DNA of 64,000 nucleotides from Geobacillus sp. 46C-IIa (GTDB lineage: Bacteria; Bacillota; Bacilli; Bacillales; Anoxybacillaceae). The stretch lies in NCBI RefSeq assembly GCF_014679505.1, contig NZ_CP061474.1:310001-374000 (forward strand), written 5' to 3'. Every line of letters starts with the position of its first letter. Positions within the stretch are counted from its first letter, which is position 1. The notes below the pieces were generated by a model. It searched no databases, had not been told where the DNA came from, and worked only from the letters and a program-made list of their open reading frames with translations. Positions 7,624 to 21,464 of the stretch are shown piece by piece. The position numbers and the translations under genes are program-made.

Positions 7624-7976
7624 GTGAAAATAATGTGAGTTCCAGTTGTTTATTTTCAACATTAGATTGTAAGTGAATTTTATCCATGTTTATTTTTGTG
7701 GATTGATGAAATAAATGGATATATAAAGTGATTGATTTTTCATGAAAAGATCCATGGGCGGCGATCTGCCCTCCACCCGGGGATGAAAATCTCGCGCCAG
7801 TTCGGCATTTTCACGGAAAATATTGGTACTTTTATGGACATGGTTATTATCTCTCCAGATTCATAGTTAAGATGTTAATTTTCCAGAGAGCATGTATACA
7901 GTTTTTATAGAAGATTTTTTGATGAATTGATAATATATAATTAAAAAATCATTTTTTTGAGAAGGAGTAAGTTCCA
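7624..7976. other. AT-rich intergenic junction with att-like repeat
   Basis: 353 bases with no supported gene. It holds a short GC-rich patch (7756-7815) unlike its surroundings, the first copy of the island-flanking repeat (7818-7851), and a TATAAT box at 7936-7941 that probably starts the restriction-modification operon. Looks like a recombination junction between prophage and island. Confidence 0.5.
7818..7851 (+). repeat. Direct repeat, left copy (att-like)
   Basis: AAATAT, three variable bases, then TACTTTTATGGACATGGTTATTATC in pieces: TACTTTTA, T, GGA, C, ATGGTTATTATC. The same string with one missing T and one C/T change plus the 3-base difference recurs at 12425-12457. 29 matching positions of about 34 in direct orientation. 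Confidence 0.65.
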
Positions 7977-9827
7977 ATGGTTAGAACGGAAAAAATAACT
8001 GATATGATTGTCTTTAATTTACTAAGAAAGAATGGTTATGTGGACGGGAATTTCAATCATATTGACCCAAAGGTAAAGGTATGGGCGAAGCAATCTTCTA
8101 ACCCAAAAATAAAACAAGCGTTATCTAGTGCTTCTAAGAGAGGTACTTCGAAACAAGGTTATCCAGAATACATTATTCATGATGAAGTTAATGATTTAGT
8201 CATAGTAATCGAAAATAAAAAAGACTTAAACAAACACATGTACGAAGAACAGTTTGATGCGAAGATAGACGAATATGCAGTGAATGGAGCTTTATGGTAT
8301 GCATCGAAATTGAAGGATGAATTTGACGTAATTGCGATTGGTATCTCCGGGAATTCGATTGACAACCTTTTGATTGATACATACGCATGGAGAAAAGGCG
8401 CTGAAACTTTCAGCAATCTAAACATTCATGAATTATCTAATATTAAAACATATAGGGAAAAATTGTATACAGCTATAGAACCTAAAAACAAATATGCACA
8501 TGACTATCTTTTGATTAATAAAGAAGCAACGGAAATTAATAATTTTCTTCGGGATTATTTAGGGGTTATTGAGCACGAAAGATTGTATGTGCTAGGAGCT
8601 ATCCTTTTTGCGCTAGAGCATCCCCAATTTAAAATGAGTTATTCCATTTTGAATGGAGACGAGGAGTTAGCTATAGCTATATGGCAAACAGTAGAAAGAA
8701 AAATCGAAGCCTCGAAGTTAAAAAACAAAGATATTATTGCTAACGAGTTAAAATCTACTTTACTGGGTTTAAAAGATGCCCAAAAAGAAGATGTAAAAGA
8801 GGTGTTTCCAAACGGAGCGTTATTAGAGTTGGTAAAAAAGGTTGATAACATTCTTTTTGACTATTACAAGAACAGCGAGTTAGATATTATTTCTTTATTT
8901 TTTAATGTTTTTCTCTCATATTCAACATCAGGGGGATCTGATTTAGGAATTGTATTAACTCCATCACATATAACTAAGTTATTCTGCGATATTGCTAATA
9001 TCGATTTAGACTCGAAAGTTTTGGATATTTGCGCTGGAACGGGGGGATTCTTAACTTCTGCATGGAAAAAAATAGCGATGGATGAAAGGTATACAAAAGA
9101 TCAAAAGGAATATTTTAAAAATAATAACCTCTACGGTGTTGAAAAAGATAAAAGTATTTACACTATTATTGCTTTAAATATGTTTTTGAATAAGGACGGT
9201 CGATCTCATCTCTATAAAGGGGATTGTTTTTCACTAGAAAATGAATTGAAGAGTTTTGGGTGTAATGTCGGATTTGTAAATCCACCTTATTCTGATTCTG
9301 TCTATCCCGAAATTCGCTTTGTAGAATACATGCTTGACGTCTTATTACCGGGATCTATTGGTATCGCTATTGTTCCTGTCAATGCTGTGTCATCTCGAAC
9401 AAAGAAACATAATAGGTTAGATGAAATAAAAAGAAGAATTTTATTAAAAAATAGACTGATTGCCTCTATTCAGATGCCGAAAAATTTATTCTATCCCAAA
9501 GGTACCGAAACGATTATTCTGGTTTTTGAAACGGGACACGAGAACGACGGAGAAACGTGGTTCGCAAAATTCGATGATGGTTACGAGCTAATAAAGCATC
9601 AAAAAACAAGAACTCCCGGGCCTGATTCTGAACGGAAATATCAACAATTTTTGGAGTCATATAGAAAAAGAGAAGTTACTGATTTCTCCTTTAAAAGAAA
9701 GGTAACATATAAAGACCAATGGGTATATACGGTTTTTGCAGATTATGACTATACGGTTACAGATAAAGACTTACAAAATACTGTGAATGAATATATTGCA
9801 TACTTGTTTAGAAATAACTATTTTTGA
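7977..9827 (+). CDS. BcgI-like restriction-modification subunit A (nuclease + N6-adenine methyltransferase)
   Basis: 616 residues from ATG 7977 (AAGGAG at 7962-7967). Residues ~60-80 carry a PD-(D/E)xK-like core: YPEYIIHDEV then VIVIENKK. Residues ~320-500 are a class gamma N6-adenine methyltransferase: SAM motif LDICAGTGGF near 350 and catalytic NPPY near 434. A single chain with both cutting and methylating domains plus a separate specificity gene downstream fits type IIB/IIG enzymes of the BcgI kind. Alternative: a type I HsdM-like enzyme whose N-terminal domain only binds. Base composition is about 35% GC, far below neighbours, a sign of transfer. It probably defends the lysogen against other phages. 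Confidence 0.75.
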   Translation: MVRTEKITDMIVFNLLRKNGYVDGNFNHIDPKVKVWAKQSSNPKIKQALSSASKRGTSKQGYPEYIIHDEVNDLVIVIENKKDLNKHMYEEQFDAKIDEYAVNGALWYASKLKDEFDVIAIGISGNSIDNLLIDTYAWRKGAETFSNLNIHELSNIKTYREKLYTAIEPKNKYAHDYLLINKEATEINNFLRDYLGVIEHERLYVLGAILFALEHPQFKMSYSILNGDEELAIAIWQTVERKIEASKLKNKDIIANELKSTLLGLKDAQKEDVKEVFPNGALLELVKKVDNILFDYYKNSELDIISLFFNVFLSYSTSGGSDLGIVLTPSHITKLFCDIANIDLDSKVLDICAGTGGFLTSAWKKIAMDERYTKDQKEYFKNNNLYGVEKDKSIYTIIALNMFLNKDGRSHLYKGDCFSLENELKSFGCNVGFVNPPYSDSVYPEIRFVEYMLDVLLPGSIGIAIVPVNAVSSRTKKHNRLDEIKRRILLKNRLIASIQMPKNLFYPKGTETIILVFETGHENDGETWFAKFDDGYELIKHQKTRTPGPDSERKYQQFLESYRKREVTDFSFKRKVTYKDQWVYTVFADYDYTVTDKDLQNTVNEYIAYLFRNNYF

Positions 9828-9842
9828 GGTGAGATTATTTTG

Positions 9843-10364
9843 ATGAAAAAAGTTATATTAAGCGAGTACTTTGATATTATTTCGCCTAAACAAAGTGACA
9901 AAATAAATTTCACTGAGTCCTGTATGGATGATCCAGATGCCATTCCGTTTTTAGGGAGATCTTCCGCTAATAACGGAATTGTAAGCTATGTAAAAAAAGT
10001 TGAGGATTTGGTAAACGAGGGGGGGGTTATTACAATCGCTCTTGATGGAAGTACGGGATCAACTTTCTACCAGCATCATCCCTTTTCCTCGGGACAAAAT
10101 ATATGGATACTAAAACCAAAAGAGGAATATCTGCCTGAAGGGTTAACTCCATTAGTAGCTTTGTTTTTAGTTACGACAATAAGAAAAGCAGCGGAAAGTT
10201 ATACTTATAATTTATCATTAACGAAAAAAAGGTTAAGTAAATTAAAAATTTTACTACCATTGGATATGTATGGAAAAATAGATATTAACTATATCTATAA
10301 TAAAATGAGTAGTCTAAGAAATATAGATCTATTGGATAGAATTCCTAATAAAAGGGTTTTTTAA
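9843..10364 (+). CDS. Half-length specificity (S/TRD) subunit, BcgIB-like
   Basis: 173 residues from ATG 9843, 15 bases after the subunit A stop, with GAGGTGA overlapping that stop. The sequence is that of a target-recognition domain of Methylase_S type: FLGRSSANNGIVSYVKKVE, then ITIALDGSTGSTFYQ, then SSGQNIWILKP, closing with a helix that contains TYNLSLTKKRLSKLKILLP. Only one TRD and one conserved helix are present, so it would need to dimerise to read a bipartite site. Ends with PNKRVF and appears complete, since the stop is followed by normal intergenic DNA. Confidence 0.7.
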   Translation: MKKVILSEYFDIISPKQSDKINFTESCMDDPDAIPFLGRSSANNGIVSYVKKVEDLVNEGGVITIALDGSTGSTFYQHHPFSSGQNIWILKPKEEYLPEGLTPLVALFLVTTIRKAAESYTYNLSLTKKRLSKLKILLPLDMYGKIDINYIYNKMSSLRNIDLLDRIPNKRVF

Positions 10365-10510
10365 ACTCAAAAAAATCATGAAAGATGACGCCTATACTGC
10401 TAAGCTTCAAAATTTATAAACTCAAAATATACAGCATAAGAGAATTTTTGTGCTTCTGATGTGACAGGTTTTTTGAGTATATATTATGATAATTGATAAA
10501 GTATATAATG

Positions 10511-10550
10511 AATGCCTCTCATCATTTCGAGGATTGAGAGGCATTTTGTT
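10511..10550. terminator. Bidirectional terminator between RM operon and HEPN-like gene
   Basis: AATGCCTCTCA (10511-10521) and TGAGAGGCATT (10535-10545) form an 11-bp stem with T-rich flank on the plus side and A-rich flank on the other, serving both convergent operons. Just upstream, ACTCAAAAAA (10365-10374) and TTTTTTGAGT (10469-10478) make a second wide inverted repeat. Confidence 0.75.
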
Positions 10551-10568
10551 CATCGTAGAGGTCTTTTT

Positions 10569-11402
10569 TTAATTCCTTTTTGCCAATATAATTTTTTGCT
10601 CATCGATTTGGTTAATGCAGTCAATTAAAAAATCAAAAAGGAGTATTAATTTCAAGGAGTTTTCCTTGTTGCCGTAATTATTTATAGCACCATGTAATAT
10701 GGCATGTCTGCTTATTTTCGAATTTACTTCCTTTCCGTGCTCAAAATGAACTAGAATATGTTTCGTATAATAGACATATAGAGCATCTTTAAAAGAATAT
10801 AATTTTTCCTCATCGTTAATAAGTAAATACTTAAGATAAGTTTTTAAATCGTTAGTGTTTAGTGTTCCTTTATGATGAAATGTATCTACAATTATACCTT
10901 CAAGTTGTGGCAATAATGTTGGAATTGAAGCATGATACATCTGTTGAGTATGACATTTAATAATATTTCTCAGTATGGGCATTCTAGGTGAAAATAATTT
11001 TATTTTTTCCCATTTTAAGAGAATATGGTCTAGGTATGCTTCATCATAAATTTCGAACATCAAATCATCTAGATAACTCTTTACATATTCTTCACCAAAT
11101 TCTTCATAATCAGCAACTATTCTTCGTATATCGGGTATTGCTATATCTTCGTGTGGTGGATATCCAAGTTCTACTATTATGGTTTTAAACTTTATTATGT
11201 CATCAGTGACATTTTTTAATTCTCTTCCAAGTTCATCGAGATAAGGAAAAATGGAATTACTGAATATATTGGTAATTTGTTTGCTAAGGGCATCTAATTT
11301 TTCATAAATCGGCCCCATACTTTTGGATACCATTTTATTTATTGAATCGAATTTTTTAGATAGTGATTCGACATTTTTGAAGTATGAATTGTTTAATGAC
11401 AT
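10569..11402 (-). CDS. Putative HEPN-type defence protein
   Basis: 277 residues, ATG at 11402 on the minus strand behind AAGGGTGA. N-terminal ~70 residues are helical and coiled-coil-like (SLSKKFDSINKMVSKSMGPIY). The C-terminal ~80 residues hold SRHAILHGAINNYG followed by NSLKLILLFDFL: the RHAILH fits the RX4-6H signature of HEPN ribonucleases seen in toxins and abortive-infection proteins. AT-rich like the restriction genes, with which it is convergent and shares a terminator. Best guess: an RNA-cleaving abortive-infection protein. The signature alone is short, so this is an inference. Confidence 0.5.
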   Translation of the reverse strand: MSLNNSYFKNVESLSKKFDSINKMVSKSMGPIYEKLDALSKQITNIFSNSIFPYLDELGRELKNVTDDIIKFKTIIVELGYPPHEDIAIPDIRRIVADYEEFGEEYVKSYLDDLMFEIYDEAYLDHILLKWEKIKLFSPRMPILRNIIKCHTQQMYHASIPTLLPQLEGIIVDTFHHKGTLNTNDLKTYLKYLLINDEEKLYSFKDALYVYYTKHILVHFEHGKEVNSKISRHAILHGAINNYGNKENSLKLILLFDFLIDCINQIDEQKIILAKRN

Positions 11403-11556
11403 TTAATATCACCCTTCCACTTTTTATTTTTAAGAATAAGTACAATATTGTGATGCTCATAAAACTATTCTTTTAACATCAATAATACTAAAATTATACA
11501 TATAGTTACATCAAAAAAGAGGAGTGAAATTATAATTGTTACGGAGATAACTTAGT

Positions 11557-12046
11557 CCCAAGTTCGACAGTGACTAGGCAAACAAAATGCCTCTAATCCC
11601 TTGATATCAAAGGGATGAGAGGCATTTGGGCATACTTCAGGCGTGTATCTAGGTGCGAGGGTGGATGCCTAGAATCTTCGGAGGAGGCTCCAGCCCTAGA
11701 GCTACAAAGAGTTGCGCTTGTTTGGCCGTCCGTTCGGTCGTTGACCAAGGTCGCCGTTTTTTTGAAGAAAAATGTCCAAGAATGAGACGTTCGCATTCGA
11801 CTTTTACGTTCGGCCACGATTCATGATGGAGGTAAGCTAAGGTGATTCCATCGTTCTTTTTGGGTGTGACTCGTCGTGTGTACACGCCTATATTATAACC
11901 GATATTCAGCTATTTTAAAATAAGAAAGTCATGTGCCTATGAAATTCAGCGTTTTTTCCTAGGATTTGCATCGTGAAATCCTTGAAATTGCAGCATTTTG
12001 GCCATTTTCATTTGCCTAAAATGGCCTCAAAACTGTCGAACTCGGG
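11557..12046. mobile_element. 490-bp non-autonomous IS (MITE-like), possibly IS1634-family derived
   Basis: Bounded by terminal inverted repeats CCCAAGTTCGACAGT (11557-11571) and its partner at 12032-12046 (14 of 15 positions match), and by 5-bp duplications TTAGT. Inside is a minus-strand frame (11649-11885) resembling a transposase N-terminus and a palindrome at 11586-11629 (ATGCCTCTAATCCC... with its complement). Too short to encode a whole transposase, so it would need one in trans. Its GC content is higher than the surrounding island. Confidence 0.65.
11649..11885 (-). pseudogene. Transposase N-terminal remnant inside the 490-bp insertion
   Basis: 78 codons beginning MYTRRVTPKKNDGITLAYLHHESW, which recalls the start of IS1634-family transposases (short basic start, then a T-x-x-YVQL-like strand). 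The frame degenerates after ~45 residues and stops long before a catalytic DDE region. Starts about 160 bp from the right inverted repeat, a normal distance for an IS. Family is a recollection, not a search result. Confidence 0.4.
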
Positions 12047-12083
12047 TTAGTGTAATGAATACTATTTTTTGGAGGGATAAAAC

Positions 12084-12299
12084 GTGTTTTCGATCATCGG
12101 CCGCCTGCGTTGCCCGATTTGTTCTGAACCGGTTCAGCCAGACGAGAAAGTGTTCCTCGACATCATCAATACTGTCATGCATCAAAAATGCTACTACAAG
12201 TTTCCGCATCACCGTCTTCCCATAAGGGATGAGGGATCGTTTCAGAAAATGCTTCTGAAGTATCCCTTCTTTCATCGAGAAGATGATGAGGAAGATTAA
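12084..12299 (+). CDS. Small zinc-binding protein (CPxC...HxxC)
   Basis: 71 residues from GTG 12084 with TTGGAGGGA upstream. LRCPICSEPVQPDEKVFLD then MHQKCYY give two pairs of zinc ligands (Cys-x2-Cys and His-x2-Cys) separated by ~20 residues, and the C-terminus is acidic (REDDEED). Sits just outside the insertion element and before a terminator. Function unknown; small zinc proteins of this kind are common in prophages and islands. Confidence 0.6.
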   Translation: MFSIIGRLRCPICSEPVQPDEKVFLDIINTVMHQKCYYKFPHHRLPIRDEGSFQKMLLKYPFFHREDDEED

Positions 12300-12327
12300 A
12301 AAAGGATGGAATATGAGCAACGAAAAG

Positions 12328-12352
12328 AAGGCGGATCGCTCCGCCTTTTTTG
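12328..12352 (+). terminator. Rho-independent terminator
   Basis: AAGGCGGA (12328-12335), loop TCGC, TCCGCCTT (12340-12347), then TTTTT. Ends the small zinc-protein gene. Confidence 0.85.
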
Positions 12353-12373
12353 CACGGGATAGCAGCCGAAAAT

Positions 12374-12394
12374 AATTTTGCACAAATTTTGCAC
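12374..12394 (+). repeat. Doubled AATTTTGCAC motif, copy 1
   Basis: Two tandem 10-11 bp units AATTTTGCAC and AAATTTTGCAC. The same 21-bp arrangement with two transitions recurs at 28898-28918, downstream of the tmRNA gene. May be integrase arm sites or scars. Confidence 0.4.
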
Positions 12395-12424
12395 GATACA
12401 AAAGAACGTGTGGCTCAAATATTG

Positions 12425-12457
12425 AAATATCAATACTTTTAGGATATGGTTATTATC
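12425..12457 (+). repeat. Direct repeat, right copy (att-like)
   Basis: Matches 7818-7851: AAATAT, three different bases, TACTTTTA, GGA, T, ATGGTTATTATC. In this copy AGGATA and TATCCT form a small hairpin that the left copy lacks, so the right copy may be closer to an original chromosomal site. Confidence 0.65.
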
Positions 12458-12499
12458 CTGCCGAGGGAGCTACGCGTATAGGATCGATCATTTTTGAGT

Positions 12500-12523
12500 G
12501 CGGCCGCGTTTGCGGCCGTTTTT
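12500..12523 (+). terminator. Rho-independent terminator, gene upstream unknown
   Basis: CGGCCGC (12501-12507), loop GTTT, GCGGCCG (12512-12518), then TTTTT. A GC-rich core-type terminator with no matching gene in front; its gene may have been displaced by the island. Confidence 0.75.
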
Positions 12524-12669
12524 CGTTTTGATAGCTGCAAAGGGCGGGAAGATGGGGGCTTGGCGTTTTTGGTTTCCTTCGTTCGTTTGCCTGCAGGCAG
12601 CCGTCAAAAATTTCTCCTACCCCCTCCTGCTCCCGTCGTGTACAATATAAAGAAAAGGGGGGCGTGACG

Positions 12670-13974
12670 ATGAGAGCGGAGTTAAGGCAAGAGCAGCGGC
12701 TGCAGCTGGCGCTGACGAAAGAACTCGTGCAGGCGATCGAACTGCTGCAATACTCAGCGCTTGATTTGGAAGCGTTTTTATACGAGCGGTCGTTGGAAAA
12801 CCCGTTTTTGGAAATTCGCCGCAGCCGGGTGCGGCAGCGGGCTCATCGGACGGAACGGGATCAAAAGCAGTGGCTGGAGAACATCGGGGGCCGCCGAGAG
12901 ACGCTCGCCGGCCATTTGCTTTCTCAGCTGCCTTCGTTGAAGCTGGCCGATCGGGACGAGCGCATCGTTCGTCATCTGATCACCGCGCTTGATGAGGACG
13001 GCTATTTGCGTGTGCCGCTGGCCGAGCTGGCGGTGCGCTTCTCCGTATTGGAACAAGAACTGGAACATGGGTTGCGCCTTGTGCAGTCGCTCGACCCGCC
13101 GGGAGTTGGCGCTCGTGATTTGGCCGAGTGCCTTCTTTTGCAGCTGGAACGCCTTCCGGAGCGCGATGAGTTGGCGGAGACGATCGTTCGCCATCATTTT
13201 GTCTCCTTTGCCGAAAAATCGTGGAAGACGCTCGCCAAGCAGCTTGGCGTCGGGCTCGGCGAGCTGCAGCGCGTCTTTGAGCTCATCCGCACGCTCGAGC
13301 CGCGTCCTGGCATTCACTATTCGAGCGACACGCCGCCTTTGGTTGTGCCGGATGTCATCGTCGCTCGAGGGGCGGATGGGGACTGGGTGGTCGCCTACAA
13401 TGATGACATCCATCCGGAGCTTGGTTGGAACCGGGGGTACGAGCAGCGCATTGCCGCATCCGGCGACCGGCAGGCCGAACAGTTTATCAAAGAAAAATAC
13501 CGACAGTTTGCGTGGCTCGCGAAAAGCCTTGAGCAGCGCAAGCAGACGCTGCTTCAGCTGATGGGGGTCATCGTGGAGCGCCAGCGCCCGTGCTTGGAAT
13601 TCGGGCTTTCCGCGCTCAAACCGATGACGATGCGCGAGGTGGCCGAGGACCTGGGAGTGCATGAATCGACGGTGAGCCGCGCAGTAAGGCATAAATATGT
13701 ACAAACGCCGTTTGGCACGGTCGAGCTGCGCCGCTTTTTTTCAAGCGCCGCGACGGCTGAGGCGGGGGAGACGGCTTCCTCTGTTCAAGTGAAGGCGATC
13801 ATCCAAACGCTCATTTCCGCCGAAGACCGTCAGACGCCACTTTCTGATCAGCAGCTCGCCGATTTGCTTCGCGAGCGGCACGGCATCGCCATCTCGCGGC
13901 GAACGGTGGCGAAATACCGCGAGCAGCTGCGCATTCCGTCCTCGGCGAAGCGAAAGCAATACACGAATTTGTAA
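12670..13974 (+). CDS. sigL: RNA polymerase sigma-54 factor
   Basis: 434 residues from ATG 12670, chosen over GTG 12664 because AAAGGGGGG leaves 8 bases to it. Region I is glutamine/leucine-rich (QRLQLALTKELVQAIELLQYS). The C-terminus carries the RpoN box, ISRRTVAKYREQL, which reads the -24 promoter element, and before it an HTH (MREVAEDLGVHESTVSR). Sigma-54 directs genes with -12/-24 promoters and needs an AAA activator; in Bacillus the SigL regulon includes branched-chain amino acid and arginine use. First core gene right of the island. Confidence 0.95.
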   Translation: MRAELRQEQRLQLALTKELVQAIELLQYSALDLEAFLYERSLENPFLEIRRSRVRQRAHRTERDQKQWLENIGGRRETLAGHLLSQLPSLKLADRDERIVRHLITALDEDGYLRVPLAELAVRFSVLEQELEHGLRLVQSLDPPGVGARDLAECLLLQLERLPERDELAETIVRHHFVSFAEKSWKTLAKQLGVGLGELQRVFELIRTLEPRPGIHYSSDTPPLVVPDVIVARGADGDWVVAYNDDIHPELGWNRGYEQRIAASGDRQAEQFIKEKYRQFAWLAKSLEQRKQTLLQLMGVIVERQRPCLEFGLSALKPMTMREVAEDLGVHESTVSRAVRHKYVQTPFGTVELRRFFSSAATAEAGETASSVQVKAIIQTLISAEDRQTPLSDQQLADLLRERHGIAISRRTVAKYREQLRIPSSAKRKQYTNL

Positions 13975-14007
13975 ATTATGCGTAAGATGGAAGAAAGGAA
14001 GAAACCG

Positions 14008-14253
14008 ATGCACATCCGTTTGTATACGAAAACGAACTGCCCGCTTTGCGAAAAGGCAAAAACCGTGTTAACCGAGCTGCAAGCGGATTATTCGTTCACG
14101 ATGGAAGAGATCGATATTTACCAAGATGACGCGTTGCTTGAGAAATACCAGTTAATGATCCCGGTCATTGAACTCAACGGCGAAGAAATCGGCTATGGAA
14201 TGATTGAAAAAGAAACGGTGAGAAAGCGGTTGCGGCAGGCGCAAAAAAGTTGA
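14008..14253 (+). CDS. Glutaredoxin-like thioredoxin-fold protein
   Basis: 81 residues from ATG 14008 (AAAGGAAG at 13994-14001); the longer frame from 13978 lacks a binding site. Begins HIRLYTKTNCPLCEKAK: a CPLC active site directly after the first strand, typical of glutaredoxin/DUF836 proteins. The MIPVIELNGEEIGYG segment holds the conserved cis-proline. Likely a cytosolic thiol-disulfide oxidoreductase. Its stop overlaps the -35 box of the cggR promoter. Confidence 0.85.
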   Translation: MHIRLYTKTNCPLCEKAKTVLTELQADYSFTMEEIDIYQDDALLEKYQLMIPVIELNGEEIGYGMIEKETVRKRLRQAQKS

Positions 14254-14278
14254 ACACCTCCCTTCCTCCTGCTATAAT
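14250..14278 (+). promoter_or_regulatory. Sigma-A promoter of cggR-gap operon
   Basis: TTGAAC at 14250-14255, 17-base spacer, TATAAT at 14273-14278. Lies 35 bases upstream of the CggR operator. Confidence 0.8.
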
Positions 14279-14312
14279 GAAAATGGCGCGGGAGGAATTT
14301 TTTATCGATTGG

Positions 14313-14350
14313 TGGGACATAATATGTCACACCGGGACGCGTGATGTCCC
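14313..14350 (+). promoter_or_regulatory. CggR operator
   Basis: Two direct half-sites: TGGGACATAATATGTCA and CGGGACGCGTGATGTCCC. This fits the CggR operator of Bacillus subtilis (CGGGACN6TGTC repeated). Bound downstream of the promoter, it would block elongation until fructose-1,6-bisphosphate releases CggR. Confidence 0.85.
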
Positions 14351-14376
14351 TAAGTTCGATTGGGGAGAAAGGGCCG

Positions 14377-16448
<2,072 letters not shown>

Positions 16449-16461
16449 GGCCAGCTTGGCA

Positions 16462-16491
16462 TTGAGTTTTCCATTCATTCAAGTCTATAAT
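16462..16491 (+). promoter_or_regulatory. Possible promoter of pgk-tpiA-gpmI-eno
   Basis: TTGAGT at 16462-16467, 18-base spacer, TATAAT at 16486-16491, between gap and pgk. A second, constitutive promoter here agrees with the separate pgk transcript of B. subtilis. Confidence 0.55.
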
Positions 16492-16536
16492 AGGAAAATG
16501 GAGGGGAGCGGGGAAATGATCCCCACTCCTTTTCCT
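16492..16536 (+). terminator. Hairpin between gap and pgk (attenuator or processing)
   Basis: AGGAAAA (16492-16498) pairs with TTTTCCT (16530-16536), with GGAG/CTCC and GGGG/CCCC pairs inside. No U-run, so it may be an RNA-processing or partial-termination structure that lets gap be made in excess of pgk. Confidence 0.5.
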
Positions 16537-16569
16537 TTGCCAAAACTGTGACCGAAGGGGGCCAGAACG

Positions 16570-17754
16570 ATGAACAAGAAGACGATCCGCGACGTTGAGG
16601 TGAGGGGGAAACGCGTCTTTTGCCGCGTCGATTTTAACGTGCCGATGGAAGAGGGCGCCATCACTGATGACACGCGCATTCGCGCGGCGCTGCCGACGAT
16701 CGAGTATTTGATCGAACACGGGGCGAAAGTCATTTTAGCGAGCCACCTCGGGCGCCCGAAAGGAAAAGTCGTCGAGGAGCTTCGTCTCGATGCGGTCGCT
16801 AAACGGCTTGGCGAATTGCTTGGGCGCCCGGTCGCGAAAACGGACGAAGCGGTCGGCGATGAAGTCAAGGCAGCGGTCGCTAACTTAAATGAAGGCGATG
16901 TGCTCTTGCTCGAGAACGTCCGTTTTTACCCCGGCGAAGAAAAAAATGATCCGGAACTCGCCCGGGCGTTTGCGGAACTGGCCGACCTGTACGTAAACGA
17001 TGCGTTTGGCGCCGCCCACCGCGCCCACGCGTCAACGGAAGGGATCGCCCATCACTTGCCAGCGGTTGCTGGGTTTTTAATGGAAAAAGAAATCGAAGTG
17101 CTTGGCAAGGCGCTCTCGAATCCGGATCGCCCGTTTACGGCGATCATCGGCGGCGCGAAAGTGAAAGACAAAATCGGCGTCATCGACAACTTGCTCGATA
17201 GAGTCGACAACCTGATCATCGGCGGCGGGCTGGCGTATACGTTTGTGAAAGCGCTCGGCCATGACGTCGGCAAGTCGCTGCTTGAAGAAGATAAAATCGA
17301 GCTGGCGAAATCGTTTATGGAAAAAGCAAAAGAAAAAGGCGTCCGCTTTTATATGCCGGTCGATGTTGTCGTCGCGGATCGGTTCGCCAACGACGCCAAT
17401 ACGAAAGTCGTGCCGATTGACGCGATTCCAAGCGATTGGGAGGCGCTTGACATCGGTCCACAAACGCGCGAATTGTACCGCGATGTCATTCGTCAATCGA
17501 AGCTCGTCGTTTGGAACGGCCCGATGGGCGTCTTTGAAATGGAGGCGTTCGCTCATGGGACGAGAGCAGTCGCCGACGCGCTCGCTGAAGCTGCGGATAC
17601 ATACTCCGTGATCGGCGGCGGGGACTCAGCTGCGGCAGTTGAAAAATTTGGCTTGGCAGACAAAATGGACCATATTTCCACAGGCGGCGGCGCCTCGCTT
17701 GAGTTTATGGAAGGCAAGCAGCTGCCAGGGGTCGTGGCGTTAAACGACAAATGA
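16570..17754 (+). CDS. pgk: Phosphoglycerate kinase
   Basis: 394 residues, start ATG 16570 with GAAGGGGG upstream. [11 protein letters not shown] near the N-terminus, ASHLGRPKG, and the nucleotide loop [14 protein letters not shown] with the Gly-rich C-terminal [13 protein letters not shown]. Transfers phosphate from 1,3-bisphosphoglycerate to ADP. Standard monofunctional bacterial length; downstream of the hairpin/promoter described above. Confidence 0.98.
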   Translation: MNKKTIRDVEVRGKRVFCRVDFNVPMEEGAITDDTRIRAALPTIEYLIEHGAKVILASHLGRPKGKVVEELRLDAVAKRLGELLGRPVAKTDEAVGDEVKAAVANLNEGDVLLLENVRFYPGEEKNDPELARAFAELADLYVNDAFGAAHRAHASTEGIAHHLPAVAGFLMEKEIEVLGKALSNPDRPFTAIIGGAKVKDKIGVIDNLLDRVDNLIIGGGLAYTFVKALGHDVGKSLLEEDKIELAKSFMEKAKEKGVRFYMPVDVVVADRFANDANTKVVPIDAIPSDWEALDIGPQTRELYRDVIRQSKLVVWNGPMGVFEMEAFAHGTRAVADALAEAADTYSVIGGGDSAAAVEKFGLADKMDHISTGGGASLEFMEGKQLPGVVALNDK

Positions 17755-17812
17755 CCGATCGCGCCCAATGGGGCGAATGGCGGCGGACGCCGCTTAGCGA
17801 AAGGAAAGGTGA

Positions 17813-21424
<3,612 letters not shown>

Positions 21425-21429
21425 CAGAA

Positions 21430-21464
21430 ACAGGCGTCCCTAACGGAGGGGCGCCTGTTGTTTT
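21430..21464 (+). terminator. Rho-independent terminator after eno
   Basis: ACAGGCGTCCCT (21430-21441) pairs with AGGGGCGCCTGT (21447-21458), then TGTTTT. Ends the glycolytic operon. Confidence 0.85.

Larger units (their letters stand above)
11552..12051. repeat. 5-bp target-site duplication TTAGT flanking insertion
   Basis: TTAGT stands at 11552-11556 immediately before the left inverted repeat and at 12047-12051 immediately after the right one. Identical copies imply a fairly recent transposition. Confidence 0.7.
12353..12669. other. Intergenic region at island/core border
   Basis: No gene. Contains a doubled motif AATTTTGCAC (12374-12394), the right copy of the island-flanking repeat (12425-12457), a strong terminator (12500-12523) and, close to sigL, a possible -10 box TACAAT at 12641-12646 without a good -35. 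Confidence 0.5.

Noticed and set aside
12778..13704. 308-codon minus-strand frame inside sigL
   Set aside because: No RBS, His/Arg-rich, antisense to a well-conserved gene.
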